64,000 bases of DNA from an uncultured Acidobacteriota bacterium (GTDB taxonomy: Bacteria; Acidobacteriota; Thermoanaerobaculia; UBA5066), in assembly GCA_903845115.1 (NCBI GenBank), contig CAIMWE010000025.1:151086-215085 (forward strand). The letters are read 5' to 3'. Position 1 is the first letter of the stretch; each line of letters begins with the position of its first letter. A program made the position numbers and the translations under genes. The notes under the pieces were generated by a model. That model searched no databases. It was not told the origin of the DNA and saw nothing but the letters and a program-made list of their open reading frames with translations. Of this stretch, positions 50,026-58,082 are shown one piece after another.

Positions 50026-50763
50026 CTACCCGGCCCAATCCCCCAGGATCGGGCCAGGGCCGGGACGGTCGAGAAGGGCGAAGGCCCCGCGCAGGATCCG
50101 GGTCTGGAGCTCGGGGTCGTTCGGACGCCCGAGCGGGTACCCGAGCGGATAGGGAACGAACAGCGCGCGCGGCGTTCCCACCTTCCCGGTCACCTCGCGG
50201 AGCACCGTGACCGACGCCGTCGCCACCCCCCTCTTCTCGAGCTCGCCCGCGACCAGACCGACGGTCTGGTGGCACATCGGTCAGAGGGGGACGAGGATCG
50301 CAACGTCGACGCCGTCGCCGGCCAAGAGCTCGGCGGCTGCGGGGGCCGTTTCAGAGATCAATCGCCCCGGAGCCGTGATCGAGCCCATGAAGGAGAGGTG
50401 CCGGCCGCTCAGCGAGCCGATCTCCCCGCGGGCCGCCATCTCGCGGAGCCGGTCGAGCGGGAAGCCGAGGTTCCGGTCCTCGAGGAAGCCCGCCTGGTCG
50501 AACGCGTCCGACTTGTGGGCCACCCGCAGCCGGGAGACGTCGACGTCCCCGGGGATCTCGCGGAAGGAGAAGTCTCCCCCCTTGAATAGCTCGTCGAAAG
50601 GGACCTGCTCGGGGAGGTGGACCGCCCCGGTCGAGACGAGGGCGACCCGCGCCGACGAGAGCGGGCGCCTCGGGACCGTGAACGGGACCGGGTCGAGACG
50701 GCGGTACCGGTAGGCCGCCATGAAGATCCGGTTCTTGAAGGAGAGATCCGACAGCGTGGCCAC
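50026..50763 (-). CDS. GrdB-like selenoprotein (glycine/sarcosine/betaine/D-proline reductase family), Sec at in-frame UGA
   Basis: Two open segments (50763-50284 and 50280-50026) are in one frame, split only by TGA at 50281-50283. Read through, they give a 245-residue protein with Sec at position 161 in ILVPLUPMCHQT, matching the GrdB-type P-x-U-P-x-C-H active site; both halves match one family (the first has HLSFMGSITAPGRL, the second PRALFVPYPLGYPLG). A hairpin just after the UGA fits a bacterial SECIS. The GTG start at 50763 gives the beginning VATLSDLSFKNRIF and follows a CATACT box by 6 bases; ATG 50721 is the alternative. Substrate unknown; GrdA and GrdC-type partners are not nearby. 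Sec genes (selA, selB, selC, selD) are not in the window. Confidence 0.85.
50252..50270 (-). promoter_or_regulatory. Candidate bacterial SECIS hairpin
   Basis: On the minus strand, starting 10 bases after the UGA, ACCAGACC pairs perfectly with GGTCTGGT around the loop GTC. The loop lies 18 bases after the UGA and begins with G, in line with the known bacterial SECIS rules (small apical loop with an early G, 16-37 bases downstream). Confidence 0.7.
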
Positions 50764-50803
50764 GGTCGGAGTATGGAACAGGGCCCGCCGCGGGGTGGGC
50801 TGA

Positions 50804-50809
50804 TAGAGT
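50804..50809 (+). promoter_or_regulatory. Candidate -10 box for leaderless secreted-protein gene
   Basis: TAGAGT followed by TTCGCG and the ATG at 50816. The divergent selenoprotein has its own box, CATACT at 50770-50775 on the minus strand. Confidence 0.4.
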
Positions 50810-50815
50810 TTCGCG

Positions 50816-51364
50816 ATGAACACAGCAGCCATCGGTCTCGTCCTGTTCCAGCTCGTCTCCTCGCACGGAGGTGCGGTGACTCCGGTGCCGGCCTCCAGCT
50901 CGGCCGCCGGCGTCACATGGACGGTCCCCAAGGGGTGGCTGGTCGTCCCCAGCTCCTCGGCGATGCGCTTCGCGACGTACAGGGTCGAAGCGGCGCCGGG
51001 CGACAGGGAGGGGGGCGAGGTCTCGGTCTTCGTCTTCGGCAAGGGGGACGGAGGCTCGGTCGACTCGAACGTCGCCCGCTGGCAGGGCCAGTTCCAGCCC
51101 GAGGCGAAGGGACCCAAGGAGCCGCCCGTTCCCCAGAAGACGAAGGTCGGACCGATCGACGTCACGATCGTGACGACCGAGGGGACCTACGCTTCCGGGA
51201 TGCCCGGGGCGGCCTCCACCCCGAAGAGCGGCTGGGCGCTCCGGGGCGCGATCGTCGAGGGGCCCGCCGGCTCCGTCTTCTTCAAGCTGGTCGGCCCGAA
51301 GAAGACGGTCGCAAAGGAGACCCCGGCCTTCGACTCCCTCGTCAAGAGCCTGAAGCGGGGCTGA
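50816..51364 (+). CDS. Hypothetical secreted protein
   Basis: 182 residues. A short, weakly hydrophobic N-terminus (MNTAAIGLVLFQLVSSHGG) may be a signal peptide. The rest is predicted beta-rich with VTWTVPKGWLVVPSSSAMRF, EVSVFVFGKGDGGSV and a C-terminal FDSLVKSLKR helix, a pattern seen in conserved hypothetical proteins of the region-near-PsbP type, though I cannot name the family. No Cys and no lipobox. It is divergent from the selenoprotein gene across about 50 bases and has no ribosome site. Confidence 0.65.
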   Translation: MNTAAIGLVLFQLVSSHGGAVTPVPASSSAAGVTWTVPKGWLVVPSSSAMRFATYRVEAAPGDREGGEVSVFVFGKGDGGSVDSNVARWQGQFQPEAKGPKEPPVPQKTKVGPIDVTIVTTEGTYASGMPGAASTPKSGWALRGAIVEGPAGSVFFKLVGPKKTVAKETPAFDSLVKSLKRG

Positions 51365-51382
51365 GCGGGGCTGATCCCCGCG

Positions 51383-53662
51383 TCAGGCGGCGAGGATGCG
51401 CGCTGTCTCGCGGGCGGCGGCGGCGGGCGCCAGCGCCGTGTCGGCGATCCCCGAGACGACTCGGGTGGCGTCGTGGTCGACGCGGCGACCACCGGCGCCG
51501 GCCCAGAGGCCCGGGGGGACGGTCGTCAGGTAGGCCGAGAAGGTGTGGTGCATCGTGCCCGGCCGCTCCCCGATCAGGTGGACGATCGCCCGGGGCCTTC
51601 CAGCCGCCGGAAGATTCCCGAAGAGGATCTCGCCGATCCGGTAGCCCACCCGCACCCGTCCGGAGGTGACGACGAGCAGGGAAGGGGAGAGGCGAAGCTT
51701 CCGCTCCGAGAGGGCGGCGCGCAGCTCCGCCAGGTAGGGGGCGAGGTGCCCCTCGTCGGTGATGGCGAGAGCGTTCAGGCCGTCCGAGACGACCACCTGT
51801 ACGTCGAACTCGCCGGCCGACGCTCGGAGAGCTGACACGGCCGCCAGGGAGAGGTCTCCCAGCTCCTCCCCGGTCTGCGGGTGGAGGATGTAGTCCGTGC
51901 GGTCGGCCGAGCGCGTCCGGAGGGGAACGGAGCCCGGCAGCGCCGCGACGAACCCCGGCGACATCGCCTTCCAGATCGCCTTCTTCGAGTCGTCGTAGAG
52001 GGCCCGGATCTCGCGGTCCAGGGCGGGGTCGAGGTCCCAGATCTCCTTCCCGTGACCGACCGCCAGCGGGACACCCCTTCCGCGCACCGCCGCGATCTTC
52101 GCGCGCGCCTCGGCGGCGACTTCCCCGTCGGAGCGGGAGTCCCCCTTGCGGCGCCGGTATTCCCGGTAGACCCAGGCGGGGTCACCGAATCGGGGCGTCG
52201 GCCGTCCCGTCGCGTCGAGGATTCCTATCGAGCGGAAGAAGGCCCCCATCCTCTCGTCCACGCGCAGCCCGAGCTTCGCCCTCAGGCGGACGTGGTCGGC
52301 GAAGCTCGTCGTCAGGTAGCCGAGCATCGGGTCGTTCTTCGTCGGAAGGGCCATCAGGTAGGCGGGGCCGGCCGCCAGGGCTCTCTCCATGCACCAGTCG
52401 AGGTCGTCGAGGGAGACGTCCATGTGGAGGGTCGCGCAAACGTCGAGGCCGATCGTCAGTCCGTGGAGCTTCCCCATGACGACGTCCTCCAGGCAGCAGC
52501 GGACGAGCTGCTCGCGCGTGCGGAAGACCTCCGGTCCGATGAACCCCGCCACGTCGTTCAGGTGGACCCACGGCGCCTCGGGCCGGCCGGCACGGAGCTG
52601 CGCGCGCGCCACTTCCTGCTTCAGCAGGCGGGCGAAGCCGTACTTGCGGGACTCGTGGACGACCATGTCGGTTCCCTCGGCGTGGCCGTTCGTGAAGTCG
52701 GCCCCCTGCCCCGTCTCGAAATAGAGGCCCCACTTCCCGCTGCGTGTCGAGGCGTGGGCGAGCATCTTCTCCGTGGTCAGGTCGAAAGTCCGGTTGGCCC
52801 CGGTCGACCCGGCGAGGCTCTGGAACCAGATCCCGGTCGTCCCGGGATGGGCGGCCTCGACGGCGGCCTGCACGTCGATGTGCGCCAGGACGGAGTGCGG
52901 GAGGACCTGGGCGAGACCGAACGTCTCGAGAACGTCCTGCAGCGCCGCTTCGACCCGCCACACGGAGACCGGGTCGCTCGAGACCGGGTTCGTCCCGACG
53001 ACCAGGTCCCCCACGGCGAACGAGAACGCGTCGAACACCTGCCACTTGATGTCGTCGACGTCGTCCGTCGGGGAGTTCGGCTGGATCCGCGCCGAGAGGT
53101 ACCCCTTCGCGCCGACGTGGGACCCGGGGAGGGGGTTCCAGATCCTGCTGCCGATCGCGGCCAGCTCGTCGTTCGAGAGGATCTTCACGAGGCAGGCGAT
53201 CACGTCACTCCCGAGCCCGAGACAGACCCCCTTCACCTCCTCCTCCGGAGCCGACAGCAGGAAACGCCTCAGCTTTCCGAGGGTCCAGTCCGCCGTGCGG
53301 GCGGCGGCCAGGGAGTCTCGCGCAGCGAGGATCCTCGCGTAGAGAGGGTCCTCGAAGAGGGGGTGGGCGTCGATCGCCCCGAGCGCCGTCCTTTCCAGCA
53401 GGCGGCGGGCCGCCTTCCGCGCCGCCTCGTCCTGAGCGGCCACGCCGACGATGGCGTCCCCCTCCTTGAACTCGTTCGCCGCTCCGACGAGCCTCCGGTA
53501 GAGGTCCGGGTCGAACCTCCCTGCGGTCCTCACGATGGACGAGAAGAGGTCTTCCCCGTCCACGTCGACAGCCGGGAGCCCGGCGAAGGCGAGGCTGGCG
53601 AGGCCGATGGCCGCGCGGCGGCCGAAGTCCCGGCGATCGAGGTCCCTCGGAGATCGGTCCAT
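51383..53662 (-). CDS. eutBC: Ethanolamine ammonia-lyase, EutB-EutC fusion with twin-arginine-like N-terminus
   Basis: 759 residues; a GGGGGAA site precedes the ATG. Residues about 45-500 correspond to the large subunit EutB, the B12-dependent TIM barrel (GLGSDVIACLVKILSNDELAA, FQSLAGSTGANRTF, FETGQGADFTNGHAEGTD, LHMDVSLDDLDWCMER). After a linker, residues about 560-755 are EutC (VQVVVSDGLNALAI, RVGYRIGEILF, HLIGERPGT). The enzyme cleaves ethanolamine to acetaldehyde and ammonia using adenosylcobalamin, and normally has separate subunits. The first 35 residues, with RRDFGRRAAIGLASLAFAG, look like a Tat signal, which is odd for a cytosolic radical enzyme. No other eut gene, microcompartment gene or reactivase is present. 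Confidence 0.9.
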   Translation of the reverse strand: MDRSPRDLDRRDFGRRAAIGLASLAFAGLPAVDVDGEDLFSSIVRTAGRFDPDLYRRLVGAANEFKEGDAIVGVAAQDEAARKAARRLLERTALGAIDAHPLFEDPLYARILAARDSLAAARTADWTLGKLRRFLLSAPEEEVKGVCLGLGSDVIACLVKILSNDELAAIGSRIWNPLPGSHVGAKGYLSARIQPNSPTDDVDDIKWQVFDAFSFAVGDLVVGTNPVSSDPVSVWRVEAALQDVLETFGLAQVLPHSVLAHIDVQAAVEAAHPGTTGIWFQSLAGSTGANRTFDLTTEKMLAHASTRSGKWGLYFETGQGADFTNGHAEGTDMVVHESRKYGFARLLKQEVARAQLRAGRPEAPWVHLNDVAGFIGPEVFRTREQLVRCCLEDVVMGKLHGLTIGLDVCATLHMDVSLDDLDWCMERALAAGPAYLMALPTKNDPMLGYLTTSFADHVRLRAKLGLRVDERMGAFFRSIGILDATGRPTPRFGDPAWVYREYRRRKGDSRSDGEVAAEARAKIAAVRGRGVPLAVGHGKEIWDLDPALDREIRALYDDSKKAIWKAMSPGFVAALPGSVPLRTRSADRTDYILHPQTGEELGDLSLAAVSALRASAGEFDVQVVVSDGLNALAITDEGHLAPYLAELRAALSERKLRLSPSLLVVTSGRVRVGYRIGEILFGNLPAAGRPRAIVHLIGERPGTMHHTFSAYLTTVPPGLWAGAGGRRVDHDATRVVSGIADTALAPAAAARETARILAA

Positions 53663-53714
53663 GTCGTTCCCCCGGGGAAATCGTACTCTGATCGGCCGGG
53701 GGGGAGACCCCGGT

Positions 53715-53743
53715 TTGCCCTTGCCGGTCGGACCGGCCACAAT
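53715..53743 (+). promoter_or_regulatory. Candidate promoter for the PSP1-hfq genes
   Basis: TTGCCC (53715-53720), 17-base spacer, CACAAT (53738-53743), 9 bases before the ATG of the PSP1 gene. This is one of the few places in the window with both hexamers at good spacing. Confidence 0.4.
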
Positions 53744-53752
53744 CGGCCCCTG

Positions 53753-54517
53753 ATGAGTTGCGGCACCTGCTCCATCGGCACCCTGACGAACCCGGGCGGC
53801 AACTACGTCGGGGTCCGGCTCGCCGACGCCGAGGACGGCAAGATGACGGCGGTCCTCGCCGGCGAGGTCCAGCTGAAGGAGGGCGAGAGGATCATCGTCG
53901 ACACCGACCAGGGGCCCGAGTTCGCCGAGGTGCTGACGACCGACCCGCTCCTCGCCAAGCCCTGCTCGACGAAGAAGGCCCGGAGGCTCCTCAGGCTCGC
54001 CTCGGACTCCGAGTACGCCGATTTCGTCGAGCGGCTCGAGCTCCAGGACCGGGCGTTCCTCTTCGCGGCCCGGCGGATCGCGGAGACGGGCCTTCCCCTG
54101 AAGCTCGCCAAGTGCGCCGTCGGCTTCGACCGCCGGAAGATCCTCGTCGTCTATTCCTCCGAGGAGAGGGCCAACGTCCGGGATCTCCTCCGGGAGATCT
54201 CGGACGAATTTCACCTGCGCGTCGAGGGAAAGCTCGTCGGAGTCCGGGACGAGACGAAGATGATGGGCGGGATCGGCCCCTGCGGACTGACGCTCTGCTG
54301 CTCGACCTGGCTGCGCGGCTTCCACCCCGTGACGATCAAGATGGCAAAGCTGCAGGGGATCACTCCGAACCCCGCGAAGCTGACCGGGATGTGCGGGCGC
54401 CTCAAGTGCTGCATCGCCTACGAGCTCGAAGGGGGGATCGAGGGGGCCCGGCGCCTCGGCTCGCGCGGCCCCGACAAGAAGCCGGCCCCGGCACCTCCCC
54501 TGACCCCCGCCTCCTGA
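53753..54517 (+). CDS. PSP1 domain (YaaT/RicT-like) protein
   Basis: 254 residues. PSP1 C-terminal domain signatures: GPEFAEVLTTDP near residue 60, KLAKCAVGFDRRKILVVYSSEERAN near residue 117 and RDLLREISDEFH. The Cys-rich C-terminal part GPCGLTLCCSTW and GMCGRLKCCIAYE resembles RicT (YaaT) of Bacillus, which binds [4Fe-4S] clusters with RicA and RicF and influences RNase Y. The N-terminal SCGTC adds two more cysteines. No RicA or RicF is in the window. Two genes on lies the Hfq-like protein, so a link to RNA metabolism is plausible but not shown. Confidence 0.85.
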   Translation: MSCGTCSIGTLTNPGGNYVGVRLADAEDGKMTAVLAGEVQLKEGERIIVDTDQGPEFAEVLTTDPLLAKPCSTKKARRLLRLASDSEYADFVERLELQDRAFLFAARRIAETGLPLKLAKCAVGFDRRKILVVYSSEERANVRDLLREISDEFHLRVEGKLVGVRDETKMMGGIGPCGLTLCCSTWLRGFHPVTIKMAKLQGITPNPAKLTGMCGRLKCCIAYELEGGIEGARRLGSRGPDKKPAPAPPLTPAS

Positions 54518-54586
54518 TAGACTCGGCCAAACTCACCGGTCCGGACGTATCCCATCGAGATCGATCCGCATGGAAAGAGGTGCAGG

Positions 54587-55018
54587 ATGGCCACCGCCAG
54601 ACGCCCGGACTCGGGCGGAGAAGGCTCGTCGCCCCCGGCAGACGGCGCGAACAGCCCCGAGTTCGGCCCCCGAAAGCTGATCCGCTCTTCCCTGGCCGAC
54701 CTCCGGAAAGACCACGGGCTCCCGCGGAGCTCCTCGTCCCGCAAGCCCGTCCCGCCGGAGCAGACGAGCGCCGAGGCGTTCTACTACCTCAAGCAGATGC
54801 AGTCGCGGACGCCGATCGTCGTCTGCCTCCTGAACGGAGAGGAGCTCCGGGGCTGGATCGAGTGGTACGACAAGGACGTCATCAAGCTGAACCGCGAGAA
54901 CGCCCCGAACCTCGTCGTCCCCAAGCACGCCATCAAGTACCTCTACAAGGAGGAGGAGGAGCGGCAGCTCCGGCGCAGGAAGCCCCGCCCCGCCGTCCAG
55001 CCGCCGGAGGCCGGATGA
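54587..55018 (+). CDS. hfq: Divergent Hfq-like RNA chaperone with long N-terminal extension
   Basis: 143 residues. Residues 1-62 are polar and probably disordered. The Sm core spans about 65-120: Sm1 PIVVCLLNGEELRGWIEWYDKDVIKL and Sm2 NLVVPKHAIKYLY. The Gln of the Hfq N-terminal helix is probably Gln70 (LKQMQSRTP). In Sm2 the usual YKHAIS is PKHAIK, so the nucleotide-stacking Tyr is Pro112 while Lys113 and His114 remain. The C-terminus is basic (RRRKPRP). It should form an Sm-like ring that binds RNA, with an altered proximal face. A GAGGTG-type ribosome site precedes the ATG. Confidence 0.85.
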   Translation: MATARRPDSGGEGSSPPADGANSPEFGPRKLIRSSLADLRKDHGLPRSSSSRKPVPPEQTSAEAFYYLKQMQSRTPIVVCLLNGEELRGWIEWYDKDVIKLNRENAPNLVVPKHAIKYLYKEEEERQLRRRKPRPAVQPPEAG

Positions 55019-55056
55019 GGGCCCGCTGACGACTGGTTGCCCCCTGCTCCGGCGCG

Positions 55057-55062
55057 TAGACT
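55057..55062 (+). promoter_or_regulatory. Candidate -10 box for leaderless M20 peptidase gene
   Basis: TAGACT followed by 7 bases and the ATG at 55070; no ribosome site is present. Confidence 0.4.
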
Positions 55063-55069
55063 TCCGTCC

Positions 55070-56521
55070 ATGAGCGCAGCCGCAACCAGCAAGGAGTCCC
55101 TCACCGAGTTCGCCCGCCAGAACCGTGACCGGTTCGAATCGCTTCTCAAGGAGTTCGTCGAGATCCAGTCCGTCTCGAGCGACCCGTCGAAGAAGACGGC
55201 CATCCTCGAGGGAGCGAGACTCGCCTGCGACACGATCCGCCACTTCGGCGGAGAGGCGGCGGTCATCGAGACGGAGGGGAACCCGATCGTCCACGGGAAG
55301 TGGGGAAACGACCCGGCGCGGCCCACCGTGACGGTCTACAACCACCTCGACGTCCAGCCGGCCTCCAAGGAGACCGAGCCGTGGGTGACCGAGCCGTTCG
55401 AGTTCGTCAAGTCCGGCGACCGCTACCTCGGACGGGGCACCACGGACGACAAGGGCCCCGCCCTCACGGCCCTCTTCGGGATCAAGGCCGCCCTGGACGC
55501 CGGCCTGCCGGTGAATCTCCGGGTCCTCTGGGAGTTCGAGGAGGAGATCGGCTCCCCCAGCTTCGAGAAGGGGATCTCGTCCGCCGCGGGGGCGCTGGCC
55601 ACCGATTCCGTGATCGTCTCCGACACGATCTGGATCGCTCGCGGCAAGCCGGCGGCGCCGGCCGGCCTTCGCGGCCTCCAGGGATTCACGTTCCACCTGG
55701 AGACGGGGACCACCGAGCAGCACTCGGGTGTCACGGGGGGAGCCGCGAGGAACCCGATGGCCGAGCTGATGAAGCTCGTCTCCGAGATCTTCGACGCCCA
55801 GACGGGCCGGGTGAAGATCCCCGGCTTCTACGACGACGTGGTCGCCGTGACGAAGAAGGAGCTGGCCGACTTCGCGCGCTCCGGCTTCACCGTCGCCGGC
55901 TTCAAGAAGGACCACCTCTTCAAGAAGCTCAGGACGAACGACGCGCTCGACGTGATGAAGCGCATCTGGGCCCTCCCGACGTTCGAGGTCCACGGCATGA
56001 CCGGCGGCTACACCGGCCCCGGCATCAAGACCATCGTCCCGCCGCGCGCCGAGGCGAAGGTCTCGTGCCGCCTCGTCCCGAACCAGACCGGCGAGAAGAT
56101 CGCGAAGCTGGTCAAGGCCTTCGTCAAGAAACGGAACCCGGACGTCGAGGTGAGGCTCTGCAACCGCCTCGACCCGTACCAGGGGATCACCGAGGGAGCG
56201 CTGCCGGACGCCGTCCGCCGCGCCGCGAAATTCGCGTTCGGTAAAGAGCCGGTCTTCGTCCGCGAGGGCGGGTCGATCGGCGCGGTCGTCACGATGGAGA
56301 AGGTGCTGAAGGCCCCGGTCCTCTTCCTCGGCCTCTCCCTCCCCGAGCACGGATACCACGCCCCGAACGAGAACTACGACTGGGAACAGGCCTCGGGAGG
56401 GATGATCGCCTTCGCCAAGTACTTCGAGGAGATCGCCCGCCTCGGCAAGGGCGCCGGATGCGCGGCCCCCGCGCCGAAAGCGGCGGCGCGGAAGGGAAAG
56501 CCGGCCCGCCGGAAGAAGTAG
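55070..56521 (+). CDS. M20 family dipeptidase/metallopeptidase
   Basis: 483 residues. The two-zinc M20 site is complete: His92 and Asp94 in NHLDVQPA, the bridging Asp in GRGTTDDKGP (126-127), the catalytic Glu pair in EFEEEIGSP (157-159), the Asp of VSDT near residue 186, and the late His in HGYHAPNE. A dimerisation lid interrupts the catalytic domain at about 205-390. The size and the GTTDDKGP motif match the carnosinase/dipeptidase branch rather than aminoacylases. No signal peptide. The last 30 residues are Lys/Arg/Ala-rich. ATG 55070 is chosen over an upstream ATG at 55037 because of the TAGACT box. Confidence 0.9.
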   Translation: MSAAATSKESLTEFARQNRDRFESLLKEFVEIQSVSSDPSKKTAILEGARLACDTIRHFGGEAAVIETEGNPIVHGKWGNDPARPTVTVYNHLDVQPASKETEPWVTEPFEFVKSGDRYLGRGTTDDKGPALTALFGIKAALDAGLPVNLRVLWEFEEEIGSPSFEKGISSAAGALATDSVIVSDTIWIARGKPAAPAGLRGLQGFTFHLETGTTEQHSGVTGGAARNPMAELMKLVSEIFDAQTGRVKIPGFYDDVVAVTKKELADFARSGFTVAGFKKDHLFKKLRTNDALDVMKRIWALPTFEVHGMTGGYTGPGIKTIVPPRAEAKVSCRLVPNQTGEKIAKLVKAFVKKRNPDVEVRLCNRLDPYQGITEGALPDAVRRAAKFAFGKEPVFVREGGSIGAVVTMEKVLKAPVLFLGLSLPEHGYHAPNENYDWEQASGGMIAFAKYFEEIARLGKGAGCAAPAPKAAARKGKPARRKK

Positions 56522-56549
56522 GGCTAGGGCGGGAGGCCCGGAGCGGCGG

Positions 56550-57989
56550 CTACCGGGCCCCCTTCCCCACGAGCACGGCCGGGATCGTCCGGAGCAGGAT
56601 CTTCACGTCCAGCCCCAGGCTCCAGTTGTCGATGTAAGCCAGGTCGAGCTCCATCCACTCGTCGAAGTCGAGGATGTCGTTCCGGCCGGAGACCTGCCAG
56701 AGGCCGGTCACGCCCGGCTTCATCGAGAGCCGCCTCCGGTGCCACTCCTGGTAGCGGACCAGCTCTTCCGGGGTGGGCGGCCGGGGTCCCACCAGCGACA
56801 TCTCCCCCTTCAGGACGTTCCAGAACTGCGGGGCCTCGTCGAGGGAGAACCGGCGGATGAACCGGCCGAGCGGCGTCACCCTCGGGTCGTCGGCGGCCTT
56901 GAAGACCGGCCCGTCGTGCTCGTTGAGGTGCGCCACTTCCGAGAGCTTCTCGTCGGCGCCGTCGACCATCGTCCGGAGCTTGAAGAGGGTGAACGGCCGG
57001 CCGTTCAGCCCGCACCGCGTCTGCTGGAAGAAGGCCGGGCCCTTCGAGCTGAGCCGGATGAGGGCCGCGGAGACGATCACCGGGACGGTGTAAAGAGCCC
57101 CGAGGACGATCGAGAGCGCGATGTCCATCCCCCGCTTCAACACGAGGGCGAGGTCGTCTCCGGGCACGGTGGAGAACGTGAGGAGCGGCGTCCCCTGGAA
57201 CTCCTCCAGCGAGACGTGGGCGAAGACGTGCGGGAAGAAGTCGAGGACCAGGCGGGTCCTGACGCCCATCTTCTCGCAGAGGAGAAAGACCTCCTCCAGC
57301 TTCTCCAGCTCCCCCTTGTCGACCGTCAGGATCACCTCGTCGACCGCGTGGTTGGCGAGGATGGCCGGAAACTCCTCGAGGGTCCCGAGGACGGGGAGGT
57401 CGGCGCTGGGAGAGCCGGGCGGGTCGGCCGGGTGCTCCCGGACGACCCCGAGAATCCTGAACCCCCACCATCCGTGCTCGTGGATCAGCCGGGCCATCGC
57501 CCTGGCCCGCTGGGTGTCGCCCACCAGGACGACGGTCCGGTAGTTGAGCCCGGCCGCCCGGACGCGGCGGGCCACGAGGCGGACGAGGAGGCGGACCGAG
57601 ATCCCGAGGGCGACGTCGAGGGCGAAGAAGATCAGCAGGAACGGGCGCGAGATGAACTCCCAGCGGAATCCGAAGACGAGCAGGGTCAGGAAGACGGTTC
57701 CCGTCGCCGCCACGCGCGTGATCAGCGCGATCTCGTCCTTCAGCCCGGCCGTCCGCCTGCTCCGGTAGGCCCCCAGGGCGAAGAGGAGGGCGGTCCAGAT
57801 CACCACGATCGGACCGGCGAGGACCAGGTAGTAGCTCAGCTCGAAGAGCCCGGTCGGGAAGGCTCTCGGGAAGAGCTTCGGCAGGACGACGCTCCGTAGC
57901 CAGTACGCCATCGTCAGCGCGGCGAGCGCCGACGTCAGGTCCGCCGCCCAGAGGAAGGCGGCGATCGTGCGACCCTGCTGTTTGAGCAT
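56550..57989 (-). CDS. Polyprenyl glycosylphosphotransferase (WcaJ-like) for exopolysaccharide
   Basis: 479 residues: four or five N-terminal helices, a cytosolic CoA-binding-like domain (VVLVGDTQRARAM near residue 150), a further membrane segment (KRGMDIALSIVLGAL near residue 285) and the catalytic sugar transferase domain with GPAFFQQTRCG, FTLFKLRTM, FSLDEAPQFWNVLKG and SLVGPRPP, ending in GLWQVSGRND. It transfers a sugar-1-phosphate to undecaprenyl phosphate, the first step of repeat-unit assembly. It is followed upstream by three glycosyltransferase genes on the same strand, 93 bases away. Confidence 0.92.
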   Translation of the reverse strand: MLKQQGRTIAAFLWAADLTSALAALTMAYWLRSVVLPKLFPRAFPTGLFELSYYLVLAGPIVVIWTALLFALGAYRSRRTAGLKDEIALITRVAATGTVFLTLLVFGFRWEFISRPFLLIFFALDVALGISVRLLVRLVARRVRAAGLNYRTVVLVGDTQRARAMARLIHEHGWWGFRILGVVREHPADPPGSPSADLPVLGTLEEFPAILANHAVDEVILTVDKGELEKLEEVFLLCEKMGVRTRLVLDFFPHVFAHVSLEEFQGTPLLTFSTVPGDDLALVLKRGMDIALSIVLGALYTVPVIVSAALIRLSSKGPAFFQQTRCGLNGRPFTLFKLRTMVDGADEKLSEVAHLNEHDGPVFKAADDPRVTPLGRFIRRFSLDEAPQFWNVLKGEMSLVGPRPPTPEELVRYQEWHRRRLSMKPGVTGLWQVSGRNDILDFDEWMELDLAYIDNWSLGLDVKILLRTIPAVLVGKGAR

Positions 57990-58082
57990 CGTCTGTAGGC
58001 CAGCGGCAGCCGGGGTGATTCCCCCGGAGGACAGCTAGCCCCCTATGCTAGCAACTGCCGTGCCCCCTGCCCTGGAGAGGGG

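Noticed and set aside
50026..50277. Separate small protein starting at the ATG just after the UGA
   Set aside because: It is the second half of the selenoprotein, in the same frame and with the family's continuation, so it is not an independent gene.
50281..50283. Stop codon as a pseudogene mutation
   Set aside because: The UGA falls exactly at the family's Sec position, is followed by a fitting hairpin, and both halves are otherwise intact.
53663..53752. Cobalamin riboswitch upstream of the EutBC gene
   Set aside because: Only 90 bases separate it from the divergent gene, too short for the element, and no B12-box word is visible.
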